The notes beneath the pieces were generated by a model. That model saw only the letters and a list, made by a program, of their open reading frames with translations. It did not search any database and had not been told where the DNA came from. From Solobacterium sp. (GTDB taxonomy: Bacteria; Bacillota_I; Bacilli_A; Erysipelotrichales; Erysipelotrichaceae), in NCBI GenBank assembly GCA_016291725.1, contig JAEEYJ010000196.1:1-28345 (forward strand): a stretch of DNA of 28,345 nucleotides, in the 5' to 3' direction. A program made the position numbers and the translations under genes. Shown one piece after another: positions 1 to 8,700 of this stretch (the first letter of the stretch is position 1; each line of letters starts with the position of its first letter).

Positions 1-1472
1 ACATGTCCCTGACATTCAACAATGGAATCAGTGAAGTGACCAAGTCCGGCAGTGAACAGCTACCGCTGGTTGCCAAGACACTTTCCAGAGGAATGCTGAT
101 GGGTGCCAGAGGAAACAGCGGTGTTATCCTGTCGCAGATTTTCCGCGGCTTCAGCGCTGCAGTCGGCGATCAGGAAGAACTGGATGCAGCTGCGTTCAGC
201 GCCTGCATGCTGAGCGGTTCCAAACAGGCATACAAAGCGGTCATGCGCCCGGTGGAAGGCACAATCCTGACCGTCGTACGTGAGTCTGCGGAATTTGCGT
301 CTGTATGGCTGGAAGATCATCCGGAAGCCAAGCTGGATGAATACATGGATATTCTCTGCAAAGAGGCCAAGGCATCCCTGGACAGAACACCTGATCTGCT
401 GCCGGTGCTGAAGGAAGCCCGTGTAGTGGATTCCGGTGGAAGCGGACTGCTTACGGTCTTTGATGGATTCCGCGCGTTCCTGCAAGGTGCGCCGGTCACC
501 GTCGGTGAGAATGTTCGTTCGCAGGAAGTTCGCAAAGCAGAGTCAGGTTATACCCAAGAATTCATTCTGAGGCTGAGCAGCCAGGGCAAGCATCTGTACC
601 GAGAGGACAGGTTCCGCAATTCGCTGGGCCGTCTTGGTACAGATATCCGTCTTGTACAGGAAGACGATATTGTAAAATGCCGTGTCAGCACAATGACACC
701 CGGTGAAGTACTGACCTTTGCGCAGCGCTATGGTGAATTCACCAGGATCCAGATAGACAACAACAATGAGGAAAGACATCCTTCCATCATTGATGAACCG
801 GTTCCGGCTGAGGAAAAGGAGTTCGGCATCATAGCTGTAGCTGCAGGCGACGGGCTGAAGAAGCTGTTCCGTGACTACCGTGCGGATGTGGTTGTTTCCG
901 GCGGCCAGACGATGAATCCTTCTACAGAGGATTTCGTGGCTGCTGCGGGCATGATCAATGCGAGGAACATATTTATCCTGCCCAACAACGGCAATATCAT
1001 CATGGCCGCGAAACAGGCTGCAGGCGTCATCCAGGACAAGAACATCATTGTTCTGGAAACCCGTTCCATCCCGCAGGGTCTCTCTGCCTGCATCAGCTTT
1101 GATCCGGAGTATTCCGTCGAAGAAAACACTGATGCGATGAAGGAAGCCATCCGTGCGGTAAAGAGCGGATCTGTCACGTATGCCATCAAGGATACAACAG
1201 TGGAAGGCCGCCGGATCAAGAGGGGCGACTACATGGGAATCCTGGACGGAGACATCGTTCTGACGCACAGGGATATGGTCAAGGCAGCCTGCCGTCTGAT
1301 CCGTGAGATGTGTGATGAGGATTCAGCTGTAGTTACCCTGATCCAGGGCAAGGACGCTACGGATGAAGACTGCGAGCGTGTACGTGAATTCGTTGAAAAG
1401 AACTACGAAGTCGACATCGATGTACAGAAGGGTGCCCAGCCGGTCTACAGTTTCCTGATCGGCGTAGAGTAA
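1..1472 (+). CDS. fakA: Fatty acid kinase ATP-binding subunit FakA (YloV/DAK family), 5' end outside the window
   Basis: FakA binds ATP and, with a FakB protein carrying a fatty acid, makes acyl-phosphate for phospholipid synthesis. The frame is open from the first base; bases 1-2 end a codon begun upstream, and residues MSLTF match the family segment just after the DGDTGTNM nucleotide/metal motif, so I infer about 45-50 N-terminal residues are missing and the ATG at 3 is internal. Visible family motifs are ARGNSGVILSQ, KPVEGTILTV and VDSGGSGLL of the DhaL-like kinase domain, then SGGQTMNPSTEDF and ILPNNGNI of the C-terminal DegV-like part. The stop is TAA at 1470-1472, followed closely by a terminator. 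In many Bacillota the gene lies between an Asp23-family gene and recG; the recG side is kept here. Confidence 0.95.
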   Translation, partial: MSLTFNNGISEVTKSGSEQLPLVAKTLSRGMLMGARGNSGVILSQIFRGFSAAVGDQEELDAAAFSACMLSGSKQAYKAVMRPVEGTILTVVRESAEFASVWLEDHPEAKLDEYMDILCKEAKASLDRTPDLLPVLKEARVVDSGGSGLLTVFDGFRAFLQGAPVTVGENVRSQEVRKAESGYTQEFILRLSSQGKHLYREDRFRNSLGRLGTDIRLVQEDDIVKCRVSTMTPGEVLTFAQRYGEFTRIQIDNNNEERHPSIIDEPVPAEEKEFGIIAVAAGDGLKKLFRDYRADVVVSGGQTMNPSTEDFVAAAGMINARNIFILPNNGNIIMAAKQAAGVIQDKNIIVLETRSIPQGLSACISFDPEYSVEENTDAMKEAIRAVKSGSVTYAIKDTTVEGRRIKRGDYMGILDGDIVLTHRDMVKAACRLIREMCDEDSAVVTLIQGKDATDEDCERVREFVEKNYEVDIDVQKGAQPVYSFLIGVE

Positions 1473-1484
1473 GAGGAGACAGAG

Positions 1485-1519
1485 GCAGCCGGGCATCTGC
1501 TAACCGCCCGGCTGCTTTT
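1485..1519 (+). terminator. Rho-independent terminator after fakA
   Basis: A perfect 10-bp stem, GCAGCCGGGC (1485-1494) with GCCCGGCTGC (1506-1515), has an 11-base loop and is followed by TTTTCTGT. It ends the fakA transcript and lies only 14 bases before the recG start codon. Confidence 0.9.
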
Positions 1520-1533
1520 CTGTATCGAAGAGT

Positions 1534-3549
1534 ATGGAACTGACGGACAAGCAGCTGAAACTGACAAAGCACCGCATTGAGGTCCTTCACAGCCTCGGTG
1601 TTTTCACTGTGGAGGATCTGCTGACCTATTATCCCATACGCTATGAAACGCTCAATGTACGTCCGTATGATGACTGGCGGATCAATGACCGTGTTTCCTT
1701 TGAGGGTGAAGTAGTGTCACGGGTGAATTCGTGGCGCTATGCCGGCAAAAAGACAGTCAGCCGGTTTGAAGTACTGGCATTCGGCACCTATCTGCATGTA
1801 ACTGTATTCAACCGGCCCTGGACGAACCGTCTGGCTATGAACCGAATTATAACCATTACCGGTATATACAAAGGAAAGGGGCAGGTTACCGCTACCGGTT
1901 ATACAGAAAAGCCGATAGCTGAAGTCCCTGCGGTTACACCCGTATACTCTACAAAAGCAGGCATTCCGCAGAGAACCATCCGTGAATGTATCCGGAAGAC
2001 AATGGACAACTGTCCGGACATCCTGGATGTGGTGCCTCAGGAGCTGGTGATGCGCTATCGTCTGCTTCACCGGCAGGATGCATTGAACAGAATCCATTTC
2101 CCGTCTTCACAGGACGATGTAGCATCTGCACTGCGTACCCTGAAGTACGAAGAATTCCTGAAGTTCTTTACCGCAGTGAAACTGTCTTCCCTGTCCATGC
2201 TGAATGAGAATGCCAAGGAGCCCAAGCGGATTGATAAAGAAAAGGTTGAGGAACTGCTGAGAAGCCTGCCGTATGCACCGACTGCGGACCAGCAGCGCAC
2301 CATTGATGAGATCGTGTCCGATATGTCATCCGGCAGAGCGATGTACAGACTGGTGCAGGGAGATGTCGGCTGCGGCAAGACACTCGTGGCGGAAGCGGCA
2401 CTGTACGCTGCCTGGACCGCTGGATATCAAAGTGCTCTGCTGGCGCCTACAGAGATTCTTGCGGTACAGCATTATATGGCTGTCAGTACACTTCTGATGC
2501 CGTACGGCATTCATGTACGCCTGCTGCATTCCGGACTGAAGAGCAGTGTATGGCAGGAGATCATTGATGATATTGCAGCAGGAAAGACCGATATCCTGAT
2601 CGGAACGCACAGCATTCTCCAGGACGATGTTGAATTCCAAAAGCTCGGCCTGGTCATTGCAGACGAACAGCAGCGTTTCGGTGTAGAGCAGCGCAGGAAA
2701 CTGCGGGATAAAGGTACGCAGGTTGATTTCCTGCTGATGAGCGCTACACCGATTCCGCGGACACTTGCCGGTACGATCTACGGAGATATGGATATCAGTA
2801 CGATCGAGACCATGCCGCCGGGCAGGATGCCGGTCATCACAAAACTGATCGAAGAGAACAGTTTCCGCAGTGTTCTGCCGGAAGTCAACGAGTTGATCGA
2901 GAGAGGCCAGCAGCTGTATGTTGTATGCGCTGCACTGGAGGACAGTCCGGACTACGATGCAAGAAATGTTGTAGATGCAGGAAATGCACTGTCAAAGCTG
3001 TTTGCCGGACGGGCTGCGGTCGGAATCCTGCACGGTCAGATGAACAGTGCACTGAAGCAGTCCGTCATGAATGATTTCCAGGATAACCGGATCCAGGTTC
3101 TGGTATCCACGACAGTCGTGGAAGTCGGTGTCAACGTCGTCAACGCTACCGGTATGATCATCTATGATGCCGATCGCTTCGGCATGAGCCAGATCCATCA
3201 GCTCCGCGGCAGGGTACAGCGCGGCAGTACGCAGGGCAGATGCTGGCTCCTGACGGATACGGAAGACGAAGGCGCTCTGGAGCGTCTGCGTATTCTGGCA
3301 TCCACAACGGATGGTTTCCGGATCGCTTATGAAGATTTACGGCTCAGGGGACCAGGTGATATACTTGGAACGAGGCAGAGCGGCCTGCCGGGCATTACGC
3401 TCGGGAATCTTGTAGAGGATACCGGTATCATCAATACCGCACGCAGGGACGCATCGGAAATCGTTGAACACCGCGATGATCCTGCATGCAGAGCACTGAT
3501 CACGCTGGTCATGGCAGAGAACAGCAGGAACGCTGCCTATATAGACTGA
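1534..3549 (+). CDS. recG: ATP-dependent DNA helicase RecG
   Basis: RecG is a superfamily 2 helicase that remodels stalled forks and branch-migrates Holliday junctions. The 671-residue product has the family length: an N-terminal wedge/OB part (about 1-230), then two helicase lobes. Motif I is GDVGCGKT (about 275-282), motif II reads DEQQRFG (about 377-383) where most RecG have DEQHRFG, motif III is SATPIPRTL, motif V STTVVEVGVNV, and motif VI reads QLRGRVQRG (556-564) where GRVGRG is usual. ATG 1534 is the first possible start, since an in-frame TAA lies at 1501. It has only a weak, badly spaced GAAGAG in front, and the fakA terminator leaves little room for a promoter. rnc follows after 4 bases, so recG, rnc and the HerA-like gene are probably one transcript. 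Confidence 0.95.
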   Translation: MELTDKQLKLTKHRIEVLHSLGVFTVEDLLTYYPIRYETLNVRPYDDWRINDRVSFEGEVVSRVNSWRYAGKKTVSRFEVLAFGTYLHVTVFNRPWTNRLAMNRIITITGIYKGKGQVTATGYTEKPIAEVPAVTPVYSTKAGIPQRTIRECIRKTMDNCPDILDVVPQELVMRYRLLHRQDALNRIHFPSSQDDVASALRTLKYEEFLKFFTAVKLSSLSMLNENAKEPKRIDKEKVEELLRSLPYAPTADQQRTIDEIVSDMSSGRAMYRLVQGDVGCGKTLVAEAALYAAWTAGYQSALLAPTEILAVQHYMAVSTLLMPYGIHVRLLHSGLKSSVWQEIIDDIAAGKTDILIGTHSILQDDVEFQKLGLVIADEQQRFGVEQRRKLRDKGTQVDFLLMSATPIPRTLAGTIYGDMDISTIETMPPGRMPVITKLIEENSFRSVLPEVNELIERGQQLYVVCAALEDSPDYDARNVVDAGNALSKLFAGRAAVGILHGQMNSALKQSVMNDFQDNRIQVLVSTTVVEVGVNVVNATGMIIYDADRFGMSQIHQLRGRVQRGSTQGRCWLLTDTEDEGALERLRILASTTDGFRIAYEDLRLRGPGDILGTRQSGLPGITLGNLVEDTGIINTARRDASEIVEHRDDPACRALITLVMAENSRNAAYID

Positions 3550-3553
3550 TTGT

Positions 3554-4234
3554 ATGGAGATTATAACCTGGCTGAAAAACAGAGGAATCAATGTACAGGA
3601 CCCGGAACTGGTCCGGCAGGCTTTCATGCACTCTTCCTATGCCAATGAGCACCGGAAGCATCATGACAATGAACGGCTGGAATTCATGGGGGACGCTGTT
3701 CTGCAGCTGTACAGCAGTGACCGGATCTATGCATTGCAGCCGCCGCTGCCGGAAGGGAAGATGAGCCGGCTGCGTGCACAGCTGGTATGCGAGAAGTCGC
3801 TGGCTATGTACGGCAGGAACCTGAAGCTGAACCGGTACCTGATGCTTGGAAGCGGAGAAGAGAAGACCGGCGGCCGCAATAAGGACGCGATCATTGCGGA
3901 TATGTTCGAGGCCTTCCTGGGTGCGCTGTATCTGGATCAGGGCATGACGGCTGTCGAGAATATACTCGATGAAGTATTCGAGCCGTATCTGACCGCGCCG
4001 CAGTCCGTCGCTCTGGTGATGGACTACAAGACAAAGCTGCAGGAGTATGTACAGGCAGATGACAGAAGAACGGTTAAATACCGTCTCGTCAGCGAAACCG
4101 GGCCGTCCAATGCACCAACATTCATAATGAATGTCGTCGTAGATGATCTGGTGCTGGGTACAGGAAGCGGCTCCAGCAAGAAGGAAGCAGAACAGAATGC
4201 GGCCAAGGACGCGTTTCATAAAATGGTAAGATAG
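3554..4234 (+). CDS. rnc: Ribonuclease III
   Basis: RNase III cuts double-stranded RNA in rRNA precursors and structured mRNAs. The 226-residue protein has the normal length. The family signature NERLEFMGDAV occupies residues 39-49, with metal-binding acidic residues; a second acidic cluster is at DMFEAFLGALYLD. A C-terminal double-stranded RNA-binding domain runs from about residue 155 and ends with SSKKEAEQNAAKDAF. ATG 3554 lies 4 bases after the recG stop and has no clear Shine-Dalgarno sequence, which suggests translation coupled to recG. In many Bacillota rnc is followed by smc and ftsY; here a HerA-like ATPase gene follows. Confidence 0.96.
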   Translation: MEIITWLKNRGINVQDPELVRQAFMHSSYANEHRKHHDNERLEFMGDAVLQLYSSDRIYALQPPLPEGKMSRLRAQLVCEKSLAMYGRNLKLNRYLMLGSGEEKTGGRNKDAIIADMFEAFLGALYLDQGMTAVENILDEVFEPYLTAPQSVALVMDYKTKLQEYVQADDRRTVKYRLVSETGPSNAPTFIMNVVVDDLVLGTGSGSSKKEAEQNAAKDAFHKMVR

Positions 4235-4245
4235 GGAGAATTCGT

Positions 4246-5748
4246 ATGATCAAAGATGAAAAGATTCTGATCGGCAAAGCAGGAGACAAGGAAATCTTCA
4301 TGTATCCGAAGCAGATGAACCGGCATGGGCTGATTGCCGGCGCATCCGGTACAGGTAAAACCGTTACACTGAAAGTCATAGCGGAATCATTGGCAGAGAT
4401 CGGTGTACCGACAGTCATTGCGGACATAAAGGGTGACCTGTCCGGCATGATCGTTCCCGGTGATGCTGATGGGATCCAGGGACGTCTGGAATCCATGGGC
4501 ATCGAAGACTACGAGACCCGGAAGTACCGTGTTCATTTCTTTGATGTATACCAGACAGAAGGACATCCTATCCGTGCCGTTATGCAGGAGATGGGTCCGC
4601 TTCTGCTGAGCAGGATCATGGATCTGACGGAAGCTCAGGAAGGGATCCTCAATATCATTTTCCGGGTTGCCAGGGATATGGATCTGGCCATCTATGACCT
4701 GAAGGATCTCCAGGCAATGACGAACTACGTCTATGAAAAGTCAAAGGAACTGTCCGGCCAGTACGGCAATGTATCCAAGCAGAGCGTCGGTGCCATTCAG
4801 AGAAAGCTTCTGGTACTGGAGGAACAGGGAGGCAATCTGTTCTTCGGTCTTCCGGCATTGAACATTGATGACTGGATTGCCAGAGAAGGCGGCCAGGGTG
4901 TCATGAACATCATTGAATGTGATCAACTGTTCCAGCATCCAGCACTGTATTCCATGTTCCTGTTCTGGATGCTCAATGAACTGTATGAAAATCTGCCGGA
5001 AGTCGGTGATCTGGACAAACCGAAACTTGTGTTCTTCTTCGACGAAGCGCATCTGCTGTTCCAGGATGCTCCGAAACAGCTTCTGCAGAAGATCTCACAG
5101 ACCGTGAAGCTGATCCGTTCCAAGGGTGTCGGTGTATTCTTCTGCACCCAGGTTCCCAGCGATATCCCGTCCGATGTACTGGGACAGCTGAGCAACCGGA
5201 TCCAGCATTCACTGCGTGCCTATACACCGTCCGAGATCAAGGCTGCTAAGCTTGCGGCGGAAAGCTTCCGCCAGAATCCCGAACTGGATGCTGCAGAGGC
5301 GATTTCCAACATGAAGACAGGAACGGCACTTGTATCCGTGCTCGGAGATGACGGTGCTCCGACGATTGTTGAAAAGACAAAGATTCTGCCGCCCCGAAGC
5401 AGTATGAATATTGCGGACAAGGCTTTGGTGGAAAGGTGCATCAACAACGATTCCATCTACGGCATCTATGAGAAGACCATCGATCCGGACAGCGCCTATG
5501 AGATCATCGACGATATCCGGGCAGATGAAATACGGGTAGAGCAGGAGCAGAAAGAAGCGGAAGCGCGCGAGAAGGCCGAGGCCAAGGAAGCAGAACGCCA
5601 GGCTCGGGAAGAAGCGAAGAGAAAAGCCAGTGAACAGTCGTGGAGCGACCGTATGAGCAAGAAGGCCCAGAGAAAGCTGGAAACCGAACTGATCAACATG
5701 GCTGCCAGATCGGCAAAGAAAATGCTGAAGAACTTCCTGAACAGGTAA
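4246..5748 (+). CDS. HerA-like ATPase/helicase, DUF853 (YjgR) family
   Basis: This 500-residue P-loop ATPase belongs to the HerA/FtsK-type group, DUF853 branch (YjgR in E. coli), whose cellular role is not settled; DNA translocation or unwinding is inferred from the fold. Walker A is GASGTGKT at residues 32-39 and Walker B is FFFDEAH with D266 and E267. KGDLSGM, LLSRIMDLTEAQEGIL and the ISQTVKLIRSKGVGVFFCTQ segment are typical of the family. The C-terminus (about 425-465) is a Lys/Glu/Ala-rich helical stretch, probably a coiled coil. GGGAGA seven bases before ATG 4246 supports the start. It is probably cotranscribed with recG and rnc, and a terminator follows. Confidence 0.88.
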   Translation: MIKDEKILIGKAGDKEIFMYPKQMNRHGLIAGASGTGKTVTLKVIAESLAEIGVPTVIADIKGDLSGMIVPGDADGIQGRLESMGIEDYETRKYRVHFFDVYQTEGHPIRAVMQEMGPLLLSRIMDLTEAQEGILNIIFRVARDMDLAIYDLKDLQAMTNYVYEKSKELSGQYGNVSKQSVGAIQRKLLVLEEQGGNLFFGLPALNIDDWIAREGGQGVMNIIECDQLFQHPALYSMFLFWMLNELYENLPEVGDLDKPKLVFFFDEAHLLFQDAPKQLLQKISQTVKLIRSKGVGVFFCTQVPSDIPSDVLGQLSNRIQHSLRAYTPSEIKAAKLAAESFRQNPELDAAEAISNMKTGTALVSVLGDDGAPTIVEKTKILPPRSSMNIADKALVERCINNDSIYGIYEKTIDPDSAYEIIDDIRADEIRVEQEQKEAEAREKAEAKEAERQAREEAKRKASEQSWSDRMSKKAQRKLETELINMAARSAKKMLKNFLNR

Positions 5749-5754
5749 GTTCGT

Positions 5755-5779
5755 AACAACTGTGAGAACAGTTGTTTTT
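5755..5779 (+). terminator. Rho-independent terminator after the HerA-like gene
   Basis: The stem AACAACTGT (5755-5763) pairs perfectly with ACAGTTGTT (5768-5776) around a GAGA loop and runs into a short T tract (5775-5779). It separates the recG group from polC. Confidence 0.82.
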
Positions 5780-5798
5780 AAACCAACGGAGTCATACT

Positions 5799-8700
5799 AT
5801 GAGTGTCATTTTAAGCGATATTGTCCTTCCCTCCGAAGGATATGAACAAGCGGAGATCCTGGCTGTACGTTTCTTTCATAAAGAGAACCGTGCTGTCTTT
5901 AGGCTTCGTGTTCCGGTGTTTCCGGCACTGGAAGCTACACTGGAACTGCAGCAGTCGCTGCAGGAAAAGCTGAAGACGGACGCTGTGGTCTGTTTTGAGA
6001 GTACGGAACCGTGCCGGTCGCAGACGGAAGCTGCCAAGTACATTGAATACTGCTGTACTGCAGAGGATGCACTGCATTCTTTCATCAGTGCACCGATCCG
6101 CTTTGAGCAGGAAGAGCGCAGAATCGTTTTCCTGTACGATGATGACGCTTCCCTTGCGGCAGCGTCGGCTGCAGTCGAACAGCTGTCTGCAGCATTGGCG
6201 GATTACGGTTTTGCCGGATGGCATATGAGTGCCGAGAAGCATGAAACAGAAACGATTGAAGTCCGCAGTGTCGAGATGCCCAAGCCTGCAGCAGTAAAAG
6301 CACCGCAGCCCGCAAGACGCAAGCACCGCGGCAAAGGCCGGCGTGACAGGTACGCAGAGATTACATTGTCGGACATCACGGATCAGATGCGCGATGTCCA
6401 GTTTGAGGGAGAAGTCTTCAAGGATCCGGACAACTTCGTGATCCGGGCAACCGGCAAAACGATCCAGTCCTTGTACGTCTATGATGGACATGATGCCGTT
6501 ACGGTCAAACGGTTTGAAGGCAATGACTGCCCCCTGGAAGAACTCAGCAAAGTCAAGAACGGTGACTGGTGCCGTTTCTACGGGTCCGTTTCCTATGATA
6601 CGTATGCCAAGGATCTGGTCTTCAATGCAGAGGAAGTAGAGATCCTGCCTCCTCAGACTGTATTCGATGAAGCGCCTGAGAAGCGGATAGAGCTTCATGC
6701 ACATACAAATATGAGTGAGATGGACGGTGTGTGCAGCGCCTCCGATATCGTGGAGTATGCGTACGGACTGGGCCATGATGGCATTGTCATTACAGACCAT
6801 GCGGACGTCCAGAGCTTTGTAAAAGCATTCAATGCCGCAGCTTCACTGAACAAGAAACACCCGGAACGCCGGTTCAAAGTCGGGCTTGGCTGTGAGGTCA
6901 ACCTGGCCAATGATCATCTGAACATCGTCTACAACAGTACGGATCAGGACATCAATGATCTGGAATATGTTGTCTACGACCTGGAAACGACCGGACTGTC
7001 CTGCAAGTATGATTCCATTATTGAATTCGGTGCGGTCAAGGTTTCCAACGGAATGACCCCTCAGCGCATCCAGATGTTCATAAAGCCGCCGCAGCCCATT
7101 CCTGCCTACATCACCGGCAAGACGAAGATCACCAATGATATGGTCCGCAATGCGAAGCCCTTTGCTGAAGCCGCTAAGGAGATCGTCGAGTGGATCGGTG
7201 ATGCGGTACTGGTAGCGCACAATGCATCCTTTGACTACTACTTCCTGAATGAAGAGCTCAGGAGGGCAGGGTATCCGGAACTGAAGAATCCTGTCATCGA
7301 TACACTGGATCTGTCCAGAGCGCTTCTTACAGAAAGAAGGGCGTACCGTCTGGGCAATATCGCCCGCAACTACGGTATATCCTACGATGAAGAAGTAGCG
7401 CACCGGGCTGACTACGATGCTGAAACGCTGGCCAGTGTATTCCAGAGCCTGCTGCGCGATGCGCAGACAAAGGGTGTACGGACGCTCAATGATCTGCAGT
7501 GGATGGTGCAGGATGAGAACGCCTACCGGAAAGTACGCCGTTCCCATACTGTACTGCTGGCGAAAAATGCACAGGGTCTGAAGGATCTGTACCGTCTGGT
7601 CAGTGAATCCAATACCAGGACACTGTATGTAGTGTCGAAGGGTGCTTCCAAGGATACCGGGGAAGTAACCGCAGAACCGCGCGTACTGCGCAGTTCCGTT
7701 GAGAAAGTAAGGGAGAACCTGCTCATCGGCACTTCCTGCCAGAACAATGAAGTGTTTGAGCTGGCCTGCAACGCAGACGATGCCCGTCTGGAAACTGCGA
7801 TGTCCTGGTACGACTATGTGGAAATCCAGCCGCTGAGTGTGTATTCCACGTTTGTTGCCCTGCAGAATGTACCGAGCCTGGACAGACTGAAGATGGTAAT
7901 CCGCAGAATCATCCAGACGGCACAGAAACTGGGCATTCCTGTTGTAGCGGACAGCGATGCGCATTACTGCAGTCCGAAGCAGAAGATCTTCCGCGATGTC
8001 TACATCATGAGCCAGGGGGTCGGCGGTGTCCCGCACCCTCTGTACATCCGTGATGACATGCTTCGGCAGAAAACGAAAAATCCGGATCAGCATATCCGGC
8101 TGACCGATGAGATGCTGGATGAATTCCGCTGGCTCAATGATGATGAACTGGTTCATCGTATGGTCATTGAGGAACCTCACAGGATCTTTGATCAGCTGGA
8201 AGAAATCCGGCCGGTACCTGCCGGTACGTTCCCGCCGATGATCGAAGGCTCGGATGAAAAACTTCGCAGCATCTGCTACGGTACAGCCCGCAGCATGTAC
8301 GAGTACAAAGGAAAACTGCCGGAAATCGTTGAGAACCGTCTGAAACAGGAACTGGATATTATCATCAACGATGGCTTCGGTGTGCATTACTACATTGCTC
8401 ATCTGCTCGTAAAGAAGTCGAATGATGATGGCTACATGGTCGGTTCCAGAGGATCCGTCGGTTCTTCATTTACAGCTACAATGGCCGGAATCACGGAAGT
8501 CAACCCGCTGATCCCGCATTACCGCTGCCCGCACTGCCACCATACCGAGTTCTTTGACGATCCGAAAGTGAAGTCCGGCTATGATCTTCCTGATAAGGTT
8601 TGTCCTGAATGCGGTCATGTGATGAAGGGTGACGGACAGAACATTCCGTTCCAGACGTTCCTGACCAAGGGGAAAACACCGGATATCGACCTGAACTTCT

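Noticed and set aside
5772-5798. Longer PolC starting at TTG 5772
   Set aside because: The start lies inside the preceding terminator, has no ribosome binding site, and adds residues not expected for PolC; ATG 5799 has GGAG at good spacing.
6843-8402. 519-residue minus-strand open frame opposite polC
   Set aside because: In register with polC codons, which is explained by codon choice; no family resemblance.
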